Assembly (NCBI RefSeq): GCF_001639105.2
Contig: NZ_CP015285.1
Span: 2,968,001 to 3,032,000, forward strand
Origin: Azospirillum humicireducens
GTDB lineage: Bacteria; Pseudomonadota; Alphaproteobacteria; Azospirillales; Azospirillaceae
Reading direction: 5' to 3'
DNA length: 64,000 nucleotides
The notes beneath the pieces were generated by a model, which worked only from the letters and a program-made list of their open reading frames with translations, was not told the origin of the DNA and ran no database searches. The position numbers and the translations under genes are program-made. Below, piece after piece: positions 42,835-51,746 of the stretch; the stretch's first letter is position 1, and every line of letters begins with the position of its first letter.

Positions 42835-44073
42835 ATGACCGACCTGTCCCCTTCCCTCGCCGCCACGCTCGACGAGGCGGTGAATGCCCGCTTCGACGAG
42901 GAGGTCCGCTTCCTGGCGGAACTGGTGAAGGTGCCGTCCGACAATCCCCCCGGCGACTGCGCCCCCCACGCCGTCCGCGCCGCCGAGCTGCTGGAAGCGA
43001 TGGGCTTCACGGTGGAGCGTCATCCGGTGCCGGCCGATCTGGTGCGGGCCAACGGCATGATCAGCGCCACCAACCTGGTGATCCGCCACCGCTTCGGCGA
43101 AGGCCCGACCGTGGCCCTGAACGCCCATGGCGACGTGGTTCCGCCCGGCGAGGGCTGGTCGAGCGATCCCTATGGCGCGGAAATCCGCGACGGCGTCATG
43201 TATGGCCGCGGCGTGGCGGTGTCGAAGTCGGATTTCGCCACCTACACCTTCGCGCTGCGGGCGCTGATGGCCTCGAAGGCCCCGCTGAAGGGGACGGTCG
43301 AGCTGCACCTGACCTATGACGAGGAGGCCGGCGGCGAGATCGGGCCGAAATGGCTGCTCGACCGGGGCATTTCCAAACCGGACTATGCGGTGTCGGCCAG
43401 CTTCGCCTATTCGGTGGTGACCGGGCACAACGGTTGCCTGCATCTGGAGGTGCAGGTCGACGGCAAGTCCGCCCATGCCGCCCGCCCCGACACCGGCCAT
43501 GACGCGCTGGAGGCGGCGACCGGCATCCTGGCCGCCCTCTATGCCCACCGGCCGGACCTGGCGGCGCGCCGATCCGGCGTGACCGGCATCTCTCATCCGT
43601 CGCTGACGGTCGGGCTGATCCAGGGCGGCATCAACACCAATGTGGTGCCGGACCGCGTGACCTTCCGCCTCGACCGCCGCATGATTCCGGAGGAGACTCC
43701 GGCTGAGGTCGAGGCCGAACTGCGCACCCTGATCGAGCAGGCCGCCGCAGGCCGCGAGGGCATCCGCGTCACCGTCCGCCGCATCCTGCTGGCCCGGCCC
43801 TTCCGCTCGGTCGGCGACGCACCGCGGCTGGCCGCACTGTTCGCGGCCCATGCGCAGGAGGTGCTGGGCGTGCCGGTCGGCCAGAACGGCATCCCGCTCT
43901 ACACCGACGCCCGCCATTATTCGGAGGCAGGCATCCCCACCATCCTCTATGGCGCCGGCCCGCGCGACCTGCTGGAAGCCAACGGCCACCGCGCCGACGA
44001 AAAGCTGGTGCTGGAGGATCTGCGCAAGGCGACCCAGGTGGTGGCGCGGTCGCTGGCGGACCTGCTGGGGTAA
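42835..44073 (+). CDS. M20-family deacylase/peptidase
   Basis: A 412-residue zinc hydrolase of the ArgE/DapE kind, with NAHGDVVPPGEGW, YGRGVAVSKSDFATY and YDEEAGGEIGPKW as metal and catalytic blocks. The VSKSD form of the bridging Asp region marks a subgroup apart from the enzyme at 12605-13888. The dimerisation domain spans ~200-315. The start at 42835 (MTDLSPSL) follows the upstream amidohydrolase by 13 bases. It ends 12 bases from the convergent carrier-protein operon. Substrate unknown. Confidence 0.86.
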   Translation: MTDLSPSLAATLDEAVNARFDEEVRFLAELVKVPSDNPPGDCAPHAVRAAELLEAMGFTVERHPVPADLVRANGMISATNLVIRHRFGEGPTVALNAHGDVVPPGEGWSSDPYGAEIRDGVMYGRGVAVSKSDFATYTFALRALMASKAPLKGTVELHLTYDEEAGGEIGPKWLLDRGISKPDYAVSASFAYSVVTGHNGCLHLEVQVDGKSAHAARPDTGHDALEAATGILAALYAHRPDLAARRSGVTGISHPSLTVGLIQGGINTNVVPDRVTFRLDRRMIPEETPAEVEAELRTLIEQAAAGREGIRVTVRRILLARPFRSVGDAPRLAALFAAHAQEVLGVPVGQNGIPLYTDARHYSEAGIPTILYGAGPRDLLEANGHRADEKLVLEDLRKATQVVARSLADLLG

Positions 44074-44085
44074 AGCCTGGCGAAT

Positions 44086-45861
44086 CTACCCCACCCGCTC
44101 CCCCGACGGCAGCCCGAGGTCCCAACCGGCCAAGCCTGAGGCGGCCGGGTCGGTGGCGGCGGTGTCCAACGCGGCCAGATGGCGGTCGATCAGCAGGTTC
44201 AGCCGATCGCGCGCCTCCCACACCGTCAGGCTGTGGTCGGCGCGGTCGAGATAGACCAGCTCGATGCCGGACAGGCCGTCCAGGGCGCGGCCGCCGTCGC
44301 CCAGATGCAGATGGAACTCGGCCAAGGTCATGTCGCCGCTGCTGTAGACCAGCAGAACCCGCCTGCCTTCCGCGGAGAGGCGGCGGAACATGCGCAGCGC
44401 GTGGCGGGTCAGGCCGGTGCGGATCAGCAGCTTGCGGACGAAGCGGCCGGCCAGCCGCTTGGCCAACCCCGTCACGCGGGCGCGCTTGCGGAAGCTGGCG
44501 CGCAGCCGGGCCGGTTTCAGCGCCTCCAGCAGATAGTCGGTGGTGGAGCGGAAGGCGACCGTCCGCATCAGCTCCGCCACGGCCGTGCCGTCGCCCAGCT
44601 CGAACCGTCCGGGATTCAGCGCGACCTGCCCGACCACCCGGTCGTCGCCCAGCCCTGCATGCAGGGCGGGCGTGCCGCCGGCACACAGGCCGATGACGAC
44701 GACGCGCGCATGCCCCTGCGCTTCGAGCCAATCCAGGGCCGCCCGCAAGTCGCCGATCACCTCCCTGTGGTAGAGCAGGTTGTCGGCAAGCCCCGGCCGG
44801 TCGGGACTGTCGCCGATCCCGGCGGCGTCGATCCTGAGCGAGCAATAGCCGCGCGCCGCCAGACGGCGGGCCTGCACCACGGTGGCGCGTCCGGACCCGA
44901 CATGGTGGGTGGCGCCGCTGTTCAGGAACAGGATGGCCGGCCGGCTGCCGGCCGGGTCGGCCAGGACGGGGGTGCAATAGATGCCGAACAGCTCCGGACC
45001 CTTGCCGAAGAAGACCGGACGCTCGACCGCGGTCGTGGTCATCAGCCCGGCCGGGCGGTGCGGCGGCGGGGTGGCGCCCGTGGCGACCGGCCCGGCGGCG
45101 ATCCAGCGCAGGACCGGGTCGAACACCGCAGCGGCCTGCGCACGCTGCGGCTGCTGGACCATCTCCATCATGCCGCTGATGCCCATCGGCTCCGCCGCCG
45201 CGCCCATCGCACGCCAGCGGGCCGCCAGCTTCACCGGCGTCTTCGCGTCAGGCCGGTCGGCGATCAGGATGCGCGGAGCCGGCGGCACCGGCTGGTCGCA
45301 GGGGGCAAGGCCGCTCAGCGCCAGTGCGGTCTCCGGCGTCAGCGGCATGCCGATCACGTTCAGCCAGGAGGCGCGTTCCGGCGGCTCCGGGTTGCAGACC
45401 GGGCGCAGCACCATGGTGGCCAGCGTCTGCAGCTCCCGCACCGCCTTGCGGCCGGAGGTGATCGGCGCCAGCAGCGCCAGCGCATCCACCCCCTGCCCGT
45501 CCTCGGTCAGTTCCAGCGCCGCCGCGGTGGCGAGCAGCGAGCCCAGGCGGAAGCCGACAAGGACCAGTTCGGTGACGCCGGTGTCCTCGCGCAGGCGGCG
45601 CACCGCCGCCTTGACGCCGTCCAGCCACGCGCGCACCCGGTCCGGCTCGCTGTCGTCACCGGCGGAATCGCCGGAACCCGGATAGTCGAACCGCAAGGTC
45701 GGCAGGCCCGCGGCGGCCAAATTCTCCGCGAAACTCTTCCAGGCGCGGTGTACGCAGAGCTCCTCATGTCCGTAGGGCCCGCACAGCACCACCCCGCGCA
45801 GCCCCGGCGCCGGGTGCAGCCATCCGAAACACCCCTCGAACACCATCGGTGTCGGCTTCAT
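44086..45861 (-). CDS. Fused double alpha/beta-hydrolase with non-serine nucleophile elbows
   Basis: A 591-residue protein with two alpha/beta-hydrolase domains in tandem (~5-255 and ~280-570). The first resembles exosortase-associated hydrolases (GPYGHEELCVHRAWKSFAEN, FDYPGSGDSAGD) but has GFRLG at 103-107, with Arg in place of the nucleophile Ser. The second has GLCAG at 391-395, with Cys393 as possible nucleophile, and a late DRADHSLTV His. It may be a thioesterase, acyltransferase or dead scaffold. It overlaps the GH2 gene by ATGA and is last in the carrier-protein operon. Confidence 0.8.
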   Translation of the reverse strand: MKPTPMVFEGCFGWLHPAPGLRGVVLCGPYGHEELCVHRAWKSFAENLAAAGLPTLRFDYPGSGDSAGDDSEPDRVRAWLDGVKAAVRRLREDTGVTELVLVGFRLGSLLATAAALELTEDGQGVDALALLAPITSGRKAVRELQTLATMVLRPVCNPEPPERASWLNVIGMPLTPETALALSGLAPCDQPVPPAPRILIADRPDAKTPVKLAARWRAMGAAAEPMGISGMMEMVQQPQRAQAAAVFDPVLRWIAAGPVATGATPPPHRPAGLMTTTAVERPVFFGKGPELFGIYCTPVLADPAGSRPAILFLNSGATHHVGSGRATVVQARRLAARGYCSLRIDAAGIGDSPDRPGLADNLLYHREVIGDLRAALDWLEAQGHARVVVIGLCAGGTPALHAGLGDDRVVGQVALNPGRFELGDGTAVAELMRTVAFRSTTDYLLEALKPARLRASFRKRARVTGLAKRLAGRFVRKLLIRTGLTRHALRMFRRLSAEGRRVLLVYSSGDMTLAEFHLHLGDGGRALDGLSGIELVYLDRADHSLTVWEARDRLNLLIDRHLAALDTAATDPAASGLAGWDLGLPSGERVG

Positions 45862-48323
45862 GCGTCCCCCCTGTAACGGACGGGCGCCAGCGCGTTCAGC
45901 GCATGGAGCTCCCCATCCGGCACGCCACGGCCGGTCCCGGCCCGCGGCCGCAGGCGGACGACCCGCTCGACACCGGGGGACAGGTGGAACCAGGCATCCT
46001 CCGCCCGGAACCGCCCATCCTCGACATGCACCGAACAGGCGAGCCTCCGGGTGGCAAGCCGCAACGCCCAGCCGTCGCCCTGCCGCTCCACCGCCGCCGT
46101 CAGGCCGAGATCGGCGCGCGGCAGCGAGCGGCCCTTCGGGAAATAATGAAATTCATCGATCGGTTCCGCGTCCCTTCCGGTCAGCAGCAATTGCGCCGAC
46201 ACCACATCCTGTGGGATCGGCCCAAACCTGTAAGTGTAAGTCGTGTCAAAAAAGCGGTCGGTCATCGCTGCGGCGGGGAGCATGACCGCCGCCCGCCCCG
46301 GCAACGTCACCGGCCGCTCCGCCTTCAACACCGGAACCGTCCCGTCGCGCCAGGCCGTCAACCGCAGCAGCGCCTCCACCGGCCGGGCGGTGTCGTTGAC
46401 CAGATGGACGGCCAACCCGTTCACCCCCTCGTCGGTCAGGATGACGCGCAGCGGACGGAAAGCCCGTTTCAGCGCATGCCAGGCCGGCTTCGGCGTGCCG
46501 TCGGCGGCGACCACGCCCCAGCCGGCCCCCGGCCAGGGGTCGCGCCATTGCCAGACCAGCCCGCCGGCACAGCCGGACCCGGCACGCCGCCATTCGTCGA
46601 ACACCGCCTGCATCACCTCCCCCGTCACCGCAAGGGACAGGCGGCGGTAGCGGTCTGGCTCCTCATGGCGCAGGCGCCGCGGATCGACGCCGTAGAGCGC
46701 CTCCAGATAATGCTCCCGCACATCCTCGAAATCCCAGGAGGCGCCGGGATCGCGCGGAACCCGCTCCTTCCAGCGGGGATGGTGGAGCGCCGGGACGCCG
46801 AGCGGGTCATCCTCCGGCAGGTTGGAGAAGGCGAGGCATTCGGCGGCGAAGCGCACGTCGGCCCGCCGGGCATCGTCCAGCGGCCTCATATAGGCGCCGA
46901 CGCCGTAGTAATGGGTCACCCCGGCATTGGCGACGAAGGGCAGCGGCCCGCCGCTGGGGGAGTTGGGCAGCTGGATCAGATCGGGCCGCCGCGCCGTCGC
47001 CTCCTCCGCAATCGCTGCCGTCAGTGCTTCTTGCGTCCAGACGGCGCGGGGCAGGCCGAGCATGGCCGCCTGCTGCTCCATCTCGCTGCCGCCGCACAGC
47101 ACCGCCAAGCAGGGCGAGGCCTGGGTGCGGTCGAGCAATTGGGCGATTTCCGCCCGCACGCTGTCGAGAAAGGCCGGATCGCCGGGGTAGTCGAAGTTGG
47201 CGAACATGGCGTCCTGCCAGACCAGGATGCCCAGCTCGTCACACAGCTCGAAGAAGGCGTCGCCCTCATACAGCATGGTGCCGCCGACGCGGACCATGTT
47301 GGCCCCGGCCTCCCGCATCCGCCGCAGTTCGGGTTCGTAGACGGCGCGCTCCGCCGACAGGCCGACCGGATCGACCGGCACCCAGCAGCCGCCACGGCAG
47401 AACACCCGCTCGCCATTCACCAGCAGGGCGAAGCCGTTGCCGTCGGTTCCCCGGTCCACCGCCAGCGAGCGGAAACCGACGCGCCCCAGATCGACCTCCA
47501 CGTTGCCCCCCGGCATGGCGATCCGCGCGACCACGCCATGCAGCACCGGCTCGCCATGGGTGTGCGGCCACCAGGGCTCCACCCCCGACAAGGTCATGTC
47601 GGCGTGGAAGGCGTCGATGCCGTCGAAGCGGAGCGGCGCGACCTGCCCGGCCACCTCGACAGAGCCGGTCATGTCGGACGACGTGCCGTCCACGGTCAGG
47701 CGCAGCGACAGCCGCCCGTCGCGACCGTCAAAGCTGCTGCGCAGGTCGGCGCCCAGCACACGGACGGGACCGGTCTCCTCCACCAGTTCCACCGGGCGGT
47801 AGGGGCCGACCGCGTGGACCGGCGGGCACCAGCCCGGCATATGGCCCAGCAGGGTCGTACGGACGAAGCGCAGCCCTGCCGGCTCGGCCAGCTTCGTTCG
47901 CCAGCGGGCGCGGCCTTTCTTCGCCGCCAGCACCGGATGCAGGGCGTGGAAACGGATGGACAGCTCCGCCTCCCCGTTCAGCATCACCGGCACCTCATGG
48001 GCGAGGAACATGCTGTCGGAGGTCAGGATGCGCTCCCCATCCAGCCACACGTCCGCGATGGTGGCGAGACCGTGGAAGCGCAGGATGCGCGGACCATGGC
48101 CGGTCAGCCGGGTGCGGTAGACGATATCCTTGTCATCCAGCGGAAGCGGATCGTCCAGAAACCACAGCCCGGCCGCTTGCAGGGCCTGCGCCGCCGTTCC
48201 GGGCACCGGAGCCGGCACGGCGTCCCCCAACTCCCCCACCGCGCCGGGCGGCAGCAGGGTCAGGTTCCATCCCTCCGTCAGCGCGGTGATCCGCCGTCCC
48301 GTGACCGATCGGATGAGCGCCAT
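45858..48323 (-). CDS. Family 2 glycoside hydrolase (beta-mannosidase-like)
   Basis: An 821-residue protein of GH2 architecture: N-terminal jelly-roll sugar-binding domain (~15-180), Ig-like domain (~185-290), catalytic barrel (~295-620) and C-terminal beta domains. The acid/base is likely Glu414 in LCGGSEMEQQ and the nucleophile Glu495 in VRFAAECLAFS, by analogy with beta-mannosidases. There is no signal peptide, so it should act in the cytoplasm. It lies six bases after the DUF1839 gene and overlaps the hydrolase gene. A role in trimming or attaching a sugar to the operon product is inference. Confidence 0.85.
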   Translation of the reverse strand: MALIRSVTGRRITALTEGWNLTLLPPGAVGELGDAVPAPVPGTAAQALQAAGLWFLDDPLPLDDKDIVYRTRLTGHGPRILRFHGLATIADVWLDGERILTSDSMFLAHEVPVMLNGEAELSIRFHALHPVLAAKKGRARWRTKLAEPAGLRFVRTTLLGHMPGWCPPVHAVGPYRPVELVEETGPVRVLGADLRSSFDGRDGRLSLRLTVDGTSSDMTGSVEVAGQVAPLRFDGIDAFHADMTLSGVEPWWPHTHGEPVLHGVVARIAMPGGNVEVDLGRVGFRSLAVDRGTDGNGFALLVNGERVFCRGGCWVPVDPVGLSAERAVYEPELRRMREAGANMVRVGGTMLYEGDAFFELCDELGILVWQDAMFANFDYPGDPAFLDSVRAEIAQLLDRTQASPCLAVLCGGSEMEQQAAMLGLPRAVWTQEALTAAIAEEATARRPDLIQLPNSPSGGPLPFVANAGVTHYYGVGAYMRPLDDARRADVRFAAECLAFSNLPEDDPLGVPALHHPRWKERVPRDPGASWDFEDVREHYLEALYGVDPRRLRHEEPDRYRRLSLAVTGEVMQAVFDEWRRAGSGCAGGLVWQWRDPWPGAGWGVVAADGTPKPAWHALKRAFRPLRVILTDEGVNGLAVHLVNDTARPVEALLRLTAWRDGTVPVLKAERPVTLPGRAAVMLPAAAMTDRFFDTTYTYRFGPIPQDVVSAQLLLTGRDAEPIDEFHYFPKGRSLPRADLGLTAAVERQGDGWALRLATRRLACSVHVEDGRFRAEDAWFHLSPGVERVVRLRPRAGTGRGVPDGELHALNALAPVRYRGDA

Positions 48324-48329
48324 CGCCGG

Positions 48330-49286
48330 TCACCCGCAATGCCGGGCCAACGTGCCCAGGGCGGTGTCGTAGGCGCGTTCCATCCGCTCGAAGCCGCCGC
48401 TCAGGTCGGGCGCCTTGCGCCGGGCAACCGTCCGGGCCAGCTGGAACTGCATCGCCTTGGCGCCCTCGGCGATGATCCGGCAGGCCTCCTCCGCCTCCAC
48501 CGGCCCGTCGAGCCAGCGGGTATGGGCGCCCAGCAGCTCGAAATTGGCGCCGAACTGACGCAGCAGGTTGAAGGCATAGAGGTGGAAATACTCCAGCTGC
48601 CGCGACAGCAGCCGATCCAGATGCTCCGGGAAAGCGGCGCGGTAGGCCGCGATGGGGTTCTCCGCCGGCCGGCGGGCGAGGTGGCGGCGCAGAAGCGCCA
48701 GCGACGCATCCCTCAGCGCCCGGCCTTCCAGCGCCGGCTGCGCCGGCTTCACGAACTCCACATAGGGGAACAGCGGCCCCGCCGCCGCCGCCGCGACCCC
48801 CTCGTAATCGGCGCCCTCCAGCCGGTGGAAGCCGGCATTGTGGAAGTAATCCATGGTCCGGGCCGCCGGGTCGATGCGGACGATGCCGACCGTGGTCTTG
48901 ACATGGGTGGTGCCATAGGAGGTGCCGCGGGTGTCCGGCAGATGGAAGCCGTCGACCTCCACCAGCACCAGCCCGCCATCCGGACTGCGGTTCAGCTGCT
49001 CCGCCACATGGGTTTCGACGCTGTCGTAGATCGCCAGTTCCTGCACGCGCAGGCCGTACAGCGTTTCCAGATCCTCCAGCGGCACCTTGAAGAAGGTGAA
49101 CTGGTCGCCCTCGAAATCCTGGGTGACGGTGAAGCCGAGCATCGCCAGCGGGTCGAGCCCACGGGCGTGCAGCGCCTCGATCCACAGATCGACGTAGCAG
49201 TTGGTCTCCAGCCAGATGCGCTCGCCCCGGTGCAGGGGATGGCGGTCGTGGCCGTCGGGCTGGTGCCGGGTCCACATGGCGTCCAT
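48330..49286 (-). CDS. DUF1839 family protein
   Basis: A 318-residue soluble protein. WLETNCYVDLWIEALHARGL, FEGDQFTFFKVPLEDLETLYG and VLVEVDGFHLPDTRGTSY are marks of DUF1839, a proteobacterial family of unknown role. The conserved Cys, His and Asp residues in the N-terminal half look like a possible papain-like or transglutaminase-like active site, which is a guess. The start at 49286 overlaps the stop of the amino acid:carrier-protein ligase gene as TGATG, so the two are made together. It could transfer the aminoacyl group from the carrier protein. Confidence 0.8.
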   Translation of the reverse strand: MDAMWTRHQPDGHDRHPLHRGERIWLETNCYVDLWIEALHARGLDPLAMLGFTVTQDFEGDQFTFFKVPLEDLETLYGLRVQELAIYDSVETHVAEQLNRSPDGGLVLVEVDGFHLPDTRGTSYGTTHVKTTVGIVRIDPAARTMDYFHNAGFHRLEGADYEGVAAAAAGPLFPYVEFVKPAQPALEGRALRDASLALLRRHLARRPAENPIAAYRAAFPEHLDRLLSRQLEYFHLYAFNLLRQFGANFELLGAHTRWLDGPVEAEEACRIIAEGAKAMQFQLARTVARRKAPDLSGGFERMERAYDTALGTLARHCG

Positions 49287-50212
49287 CAGCCCCACAGCAC
49301 CTTGCGGACCGCCGCCGGCCAGCCGGCCGGGTCGAAGCCGTGATGGCGGAACAGCGCCAGCGCCACCCGCTCCATCCCGAAGCCGACACATGCGGTATGG
49401 GCGACGCCGCCGTCGGCGGTGCGGATGTCCCAGATATGGCCGAAATGGTCCTGGTGATAGTTGAAGCTGAGGCAGGCGGTCGGCTTCTGCGTGCTGGTGA
49501 CGGGGATCAGCAGCTCGAACTTCAGCTTCTGCTCGCGCTGGCTGCTCGACAGCATGGCGCCGACACGGCCGAAGAAGGGATCGTTGGCGACATCGATCTC
49601 CAGCGGCACCTCCAGCGAAGCCATCATCTCGCGCCCGCGCTCCAGCCACGTCTCGCGGAACTCCACGACCTGCTCCGGCGTGCCGATGCGGATGTATTCG
49701 CGCATGCGGAACATCTGCATGCGGGCCGGGTCGATCGAGGGTTCGTGCCGGAAACAGTAGGAGAAGACGTCGATCACCGTGCCGCCGTCGGGCAGCGCAC
49801 CACGCCGGGCGATGGTCGGATAGACCGGATAGCAGGCGGCGGGCGTCATCACCACGTCGGTCGCGACCTGATCCTCGGTCCAGTCCTGCCCCTCCTCCAG
49901 TCGGCGCAGCAGAGTGCGGTGCGCCTTCTCGTCGCCGCCGAAGCTGTGGATGGTGCCGGCCAGATGGGGGAAGCTCTTCAGATAGTCGCTTTCCTCGAAA
50001 TACCGGCGGTTCAGGGCCGGGGGAAAGCGCATCGCCTCCGCCCCGTCGGCACCGCCCCAGCGGGTGACCAGCGCGTCGAAGCGCTCCACCACCTCCTCGA
50101 AGACGCCGCTGCGGCCATAGAGGCCGTCCACGCCGGTGGGGATCAGCAGGCCGGCAGCCACCAGCTCGTCGCGATAGGCCGCCTGGGCCGCCCCGATGTC
50201 GACCATGTTCAT
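49286..50212 (-). CDS. Amino acid:[carrier protein] ligase, class II aminoacyl-tRNA-synthetase homologue
   Basis: A 308-residue catalytic core of a class II synthetase without any tRNA-binding domain. Motif 2 reads [20 protein letters not shown] and motif 3 [12 protein letters not shown]. Cys127, Glu172 and Cys275 fit the zinc site of atypical seryl-tRNA synthetases and of the Bradyrhizobium ligase Bll0957, which loads glycine or alanine on a carrier protein. The partner carrier gene is two genes upstream in the same operon. The ATG at 50212 overlaps the dehydrogenase stop as ATGA. The amino acid used cannot be read from the sequence. Confidence 0.9.
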   Translation of the reverse strand: MNMVDIGAAQAAYRDELVAAGLLIPTGVDGLYGRSGVFEEVVERFDALVTRWGGADGAEAMRFPPALNRRYFEESDYLKSFPHLAGTIHSFGGDEKAHRTLLRRLEEGQDWTEDQVATDVVMTPAACYPVYPTIARRGALPDGGTVIDVFSYCFRHEPSIDPARMQMFRMREYIRIGTPEQVVEFRETWLERGREMMASLEVPLEIDVANDPFFGRVGAMLSSSQREQKLKFELLIPVTSTQKPTACLSFNYHQDHFGHIWDIRTADGGVAHTACVGFGMERVALALFRHHGFDPAGWPAAVRKVLWG

Positions 50213-51402
50213 TCGAAGGGCCCCGATCCGTCCCGCTGGACGAGAAGCTGGGTGGCGATGTGCGACATGATCCGGTCGTTGCCGATCATGAGGGCGGCGG
50301 AATGGGCATCGCGCAGGTGCCGGCCGAGACTGTAGGGCGTGTCGTTGCGGTAGCCGGCCAGCCCGCAGGTGCGGATCGCCGCCTCCACCACCTCGCGCAC
50401 CAGCTCCGACGTGGTGACCTTCAGCGTGGCCATCGCCGTGGCGAAGGACAGTGTGGTGAGCAGTTCCGGCGAGCCGCAGGCCAGTTCGTACTGGCGGATG
50501 GCGGTCAGGATGACGGTCTTCATCTGCTGCAGCTTCGCCGTCGCCTCCGCCAGCCGCACCGCACAGGGCGGGGTGGTGCCGGGCTTGCGCCTCGCCTCCG
50601 ACCGGACGAAGGCGCGGGCGCGGCTGACCGCGTCGGCAGCGATGCCGAGCCAGGTGCTGCTCCACAGGATATGGGTCACTGGCAGCATGGTCCGGGCCGA
50701 CAAATCGGCGTAGGGCAGCGGCAGGATCTGGTCGGTGACGCCCGCCGCCTCCAGCCGGTAGCCGTCGGAACAGGTGCCGCGCATCCCCATCGCGTCCCAC
50801 GGCGTCGTCTTCTCCAGCCGGTAATCGTCGCTGGTCAGCACCGCCAGCACCTGATCCGACGACGGCGCGTCGGGATTGCGGCGGGCGGTGACCAGGATCA
50901 CGTCCGACTGGTCGCCGTAGGAGATGACCGAGGCATTCTTCGCCAGGGTGAAGCGGCCCTCCCCGGCCTCCCGATCCGCCTTCACGGCGCAGACGCTGTT
51001 GCGGATGTCGCCGCCGGTCTCGGCCTCCGTCGTGGCGGAACCGAGAAGCAGCTGGTCGGCCGCCATGCGCGCCATCAGCTCGCGGTGCCAGCCATTGCTG
51101 CCATGATTGACCAGACAGGCGACCTGAATCTGGTGCATGGCATAGATCATGCCGGTGGCGCCGCAGCCGCGGGCAAGCGCATGGCAGGCCGCCGCCACCT
51201 CGAACAGCGACGCGCCACCGCCGCCGAGATCCGCCGGGACCATGACTCCCAGCATCCGGTCCCGGCGCAGGGCGTCGAAGGCCTCGGCGGGGAAGCGGCT
51301 GTCCCGGTCCACCGCGTCGGCGTGGGCGGCGGCGATGTCCGCCCCGATGGCGCGCGCGCGGGCCGAAAGGTTCGGAGCCGCGCCGGCCGGGGCGGCGTTC
51401 AC
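50209..51402 (-). CDS. Acyl-CoA-dehydrogenase-like flavoprotein
   Basis: A 397-residue flavoprotein fold: helical N-terminal domain (~15-125, [20 protein letters not shown]), beta domain (~130-235, [17 protein letters not shown]) and C-terminal helical domain (~240-390) ending with [18 protein letters not shown]. This C-terminus is nearer to the acyl-CoA dehydrogenase type 2 group (monooxygenase-like) than to fatty-acid enzymes. Homologues oxidise carrier-protein-bound amino acids in natural-product pathways. The GTG at 51402 overlaps the carrier-protein stop (GTGA). It may oxidise the aminoacyl thioester made by this operon. Confidence 0.87.
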   Translation of the reverse strand: MNAAPAGAAPNLSARARAIGADIAAAHADAVDRDSRFPAEAFDALRRDRMLGVMVPADLGGGGASLFEVAAACHALARGCGATGMIYAMHQIQVACLVNHGSNGWHRELMARMAADQLLLGSATTEAETGGDIRNSVCAVKADREAGEGRFTLAKNASVISYGDQSDVILVTARRNPDAPSSDQVLAVLTSDDYRLEKTTPWDAMGMRGTCSDGYRLEAAGVTDQILPLPYADLSARTMLPVTHILWSSTWLGIAADAVSRARAFVRSEARRKPGTTPPCAVRLAEATAKLQQMKTVILTAIRQYELACGSPELLTTLSFATAMATLKVTTSELVREVVEAAIRTCGLAGYRNDTPYSLGRHLRDAHSAALMIGNDRIMSHIATQLLVQRDGSGPFE

Positions 51403-51746
51403 GCTTCGCTCCCGTCGATCAGGCCGCGTACAGCGTCGCGGATCGCCGCGATGCTCTCGAAGGTTCGGCGGTTCAGCAGCTTTTCCGGAAACTCGACGTC
51501 GAACTGCTCCTCCAGCCCCAGCATCAGGCCGACACAACCATGAGAGGTGAGTCCGGCAGCGTAGAGATCGTCATCGACGGCGAGCCTGCCGGCATCGACC
51601 GCCAGTCCGCCGCATTCGGCCAGGACCGAACGGATGCCGGCGATCGTCCCGTCATCGACTCCGCCACCGGCGGCGGGGGGTAGCCCGGCACTCCCGGCCG
51701 CTTGATGGGTCGGGGTGGGGAAAGGCGGGCTGGCGTCCTGCGGCAT
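51399..51746 (-). CDS. Acyl/peptidyl carrier protein
   Basis: A 115-residue protein. A loose Pro/Gly-rich N-terminus (~1-32) leads into a carrier domain (~33-112). Ser68 in [15 protein letters not shown] is the expected phosphopantetheine site; the GLTSH form is that of carrier proteins paired with amino acid:[carrier protein] ligases rather than the DSL of fatty-acid ACP. First gene of the six-gene operon. The ATG at 51746 (MPQDASPP) has a GAGGGA ribosome site; an upstream GTG at 51788 is an alternative. No phosphopantetheinyl transferase is nearby. Confidence 0.88.
   Translation of the reverse strand: MPQDASPPFPTPTHQAAGSAGLPPAAGGGVDDGTIAGIRSVLAECGGLAVDAGRLAVDDDLYAAGLTSHGCVGLMLGLEEQFDVEFPEKLLNRRTFESIAAIRDAVRGLIDGSEA

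Noticed and set aside
45849-49343. Very long plus-strand frame over the GH2 and DUF1839 genes
   Set aside because: Its translation is rich in His/Arg/Gln/Pro with no recognisable domain, and it is antisense to clear enzymes with intact catalytic motifs.
49286-50212. Seryl-tRNA synthetase
   Set aside because: It lacks the long tRNA-binding coiled coil and sits in an operon with a carrier protein; the catalytic core alone fits a carrier-protein ligase.
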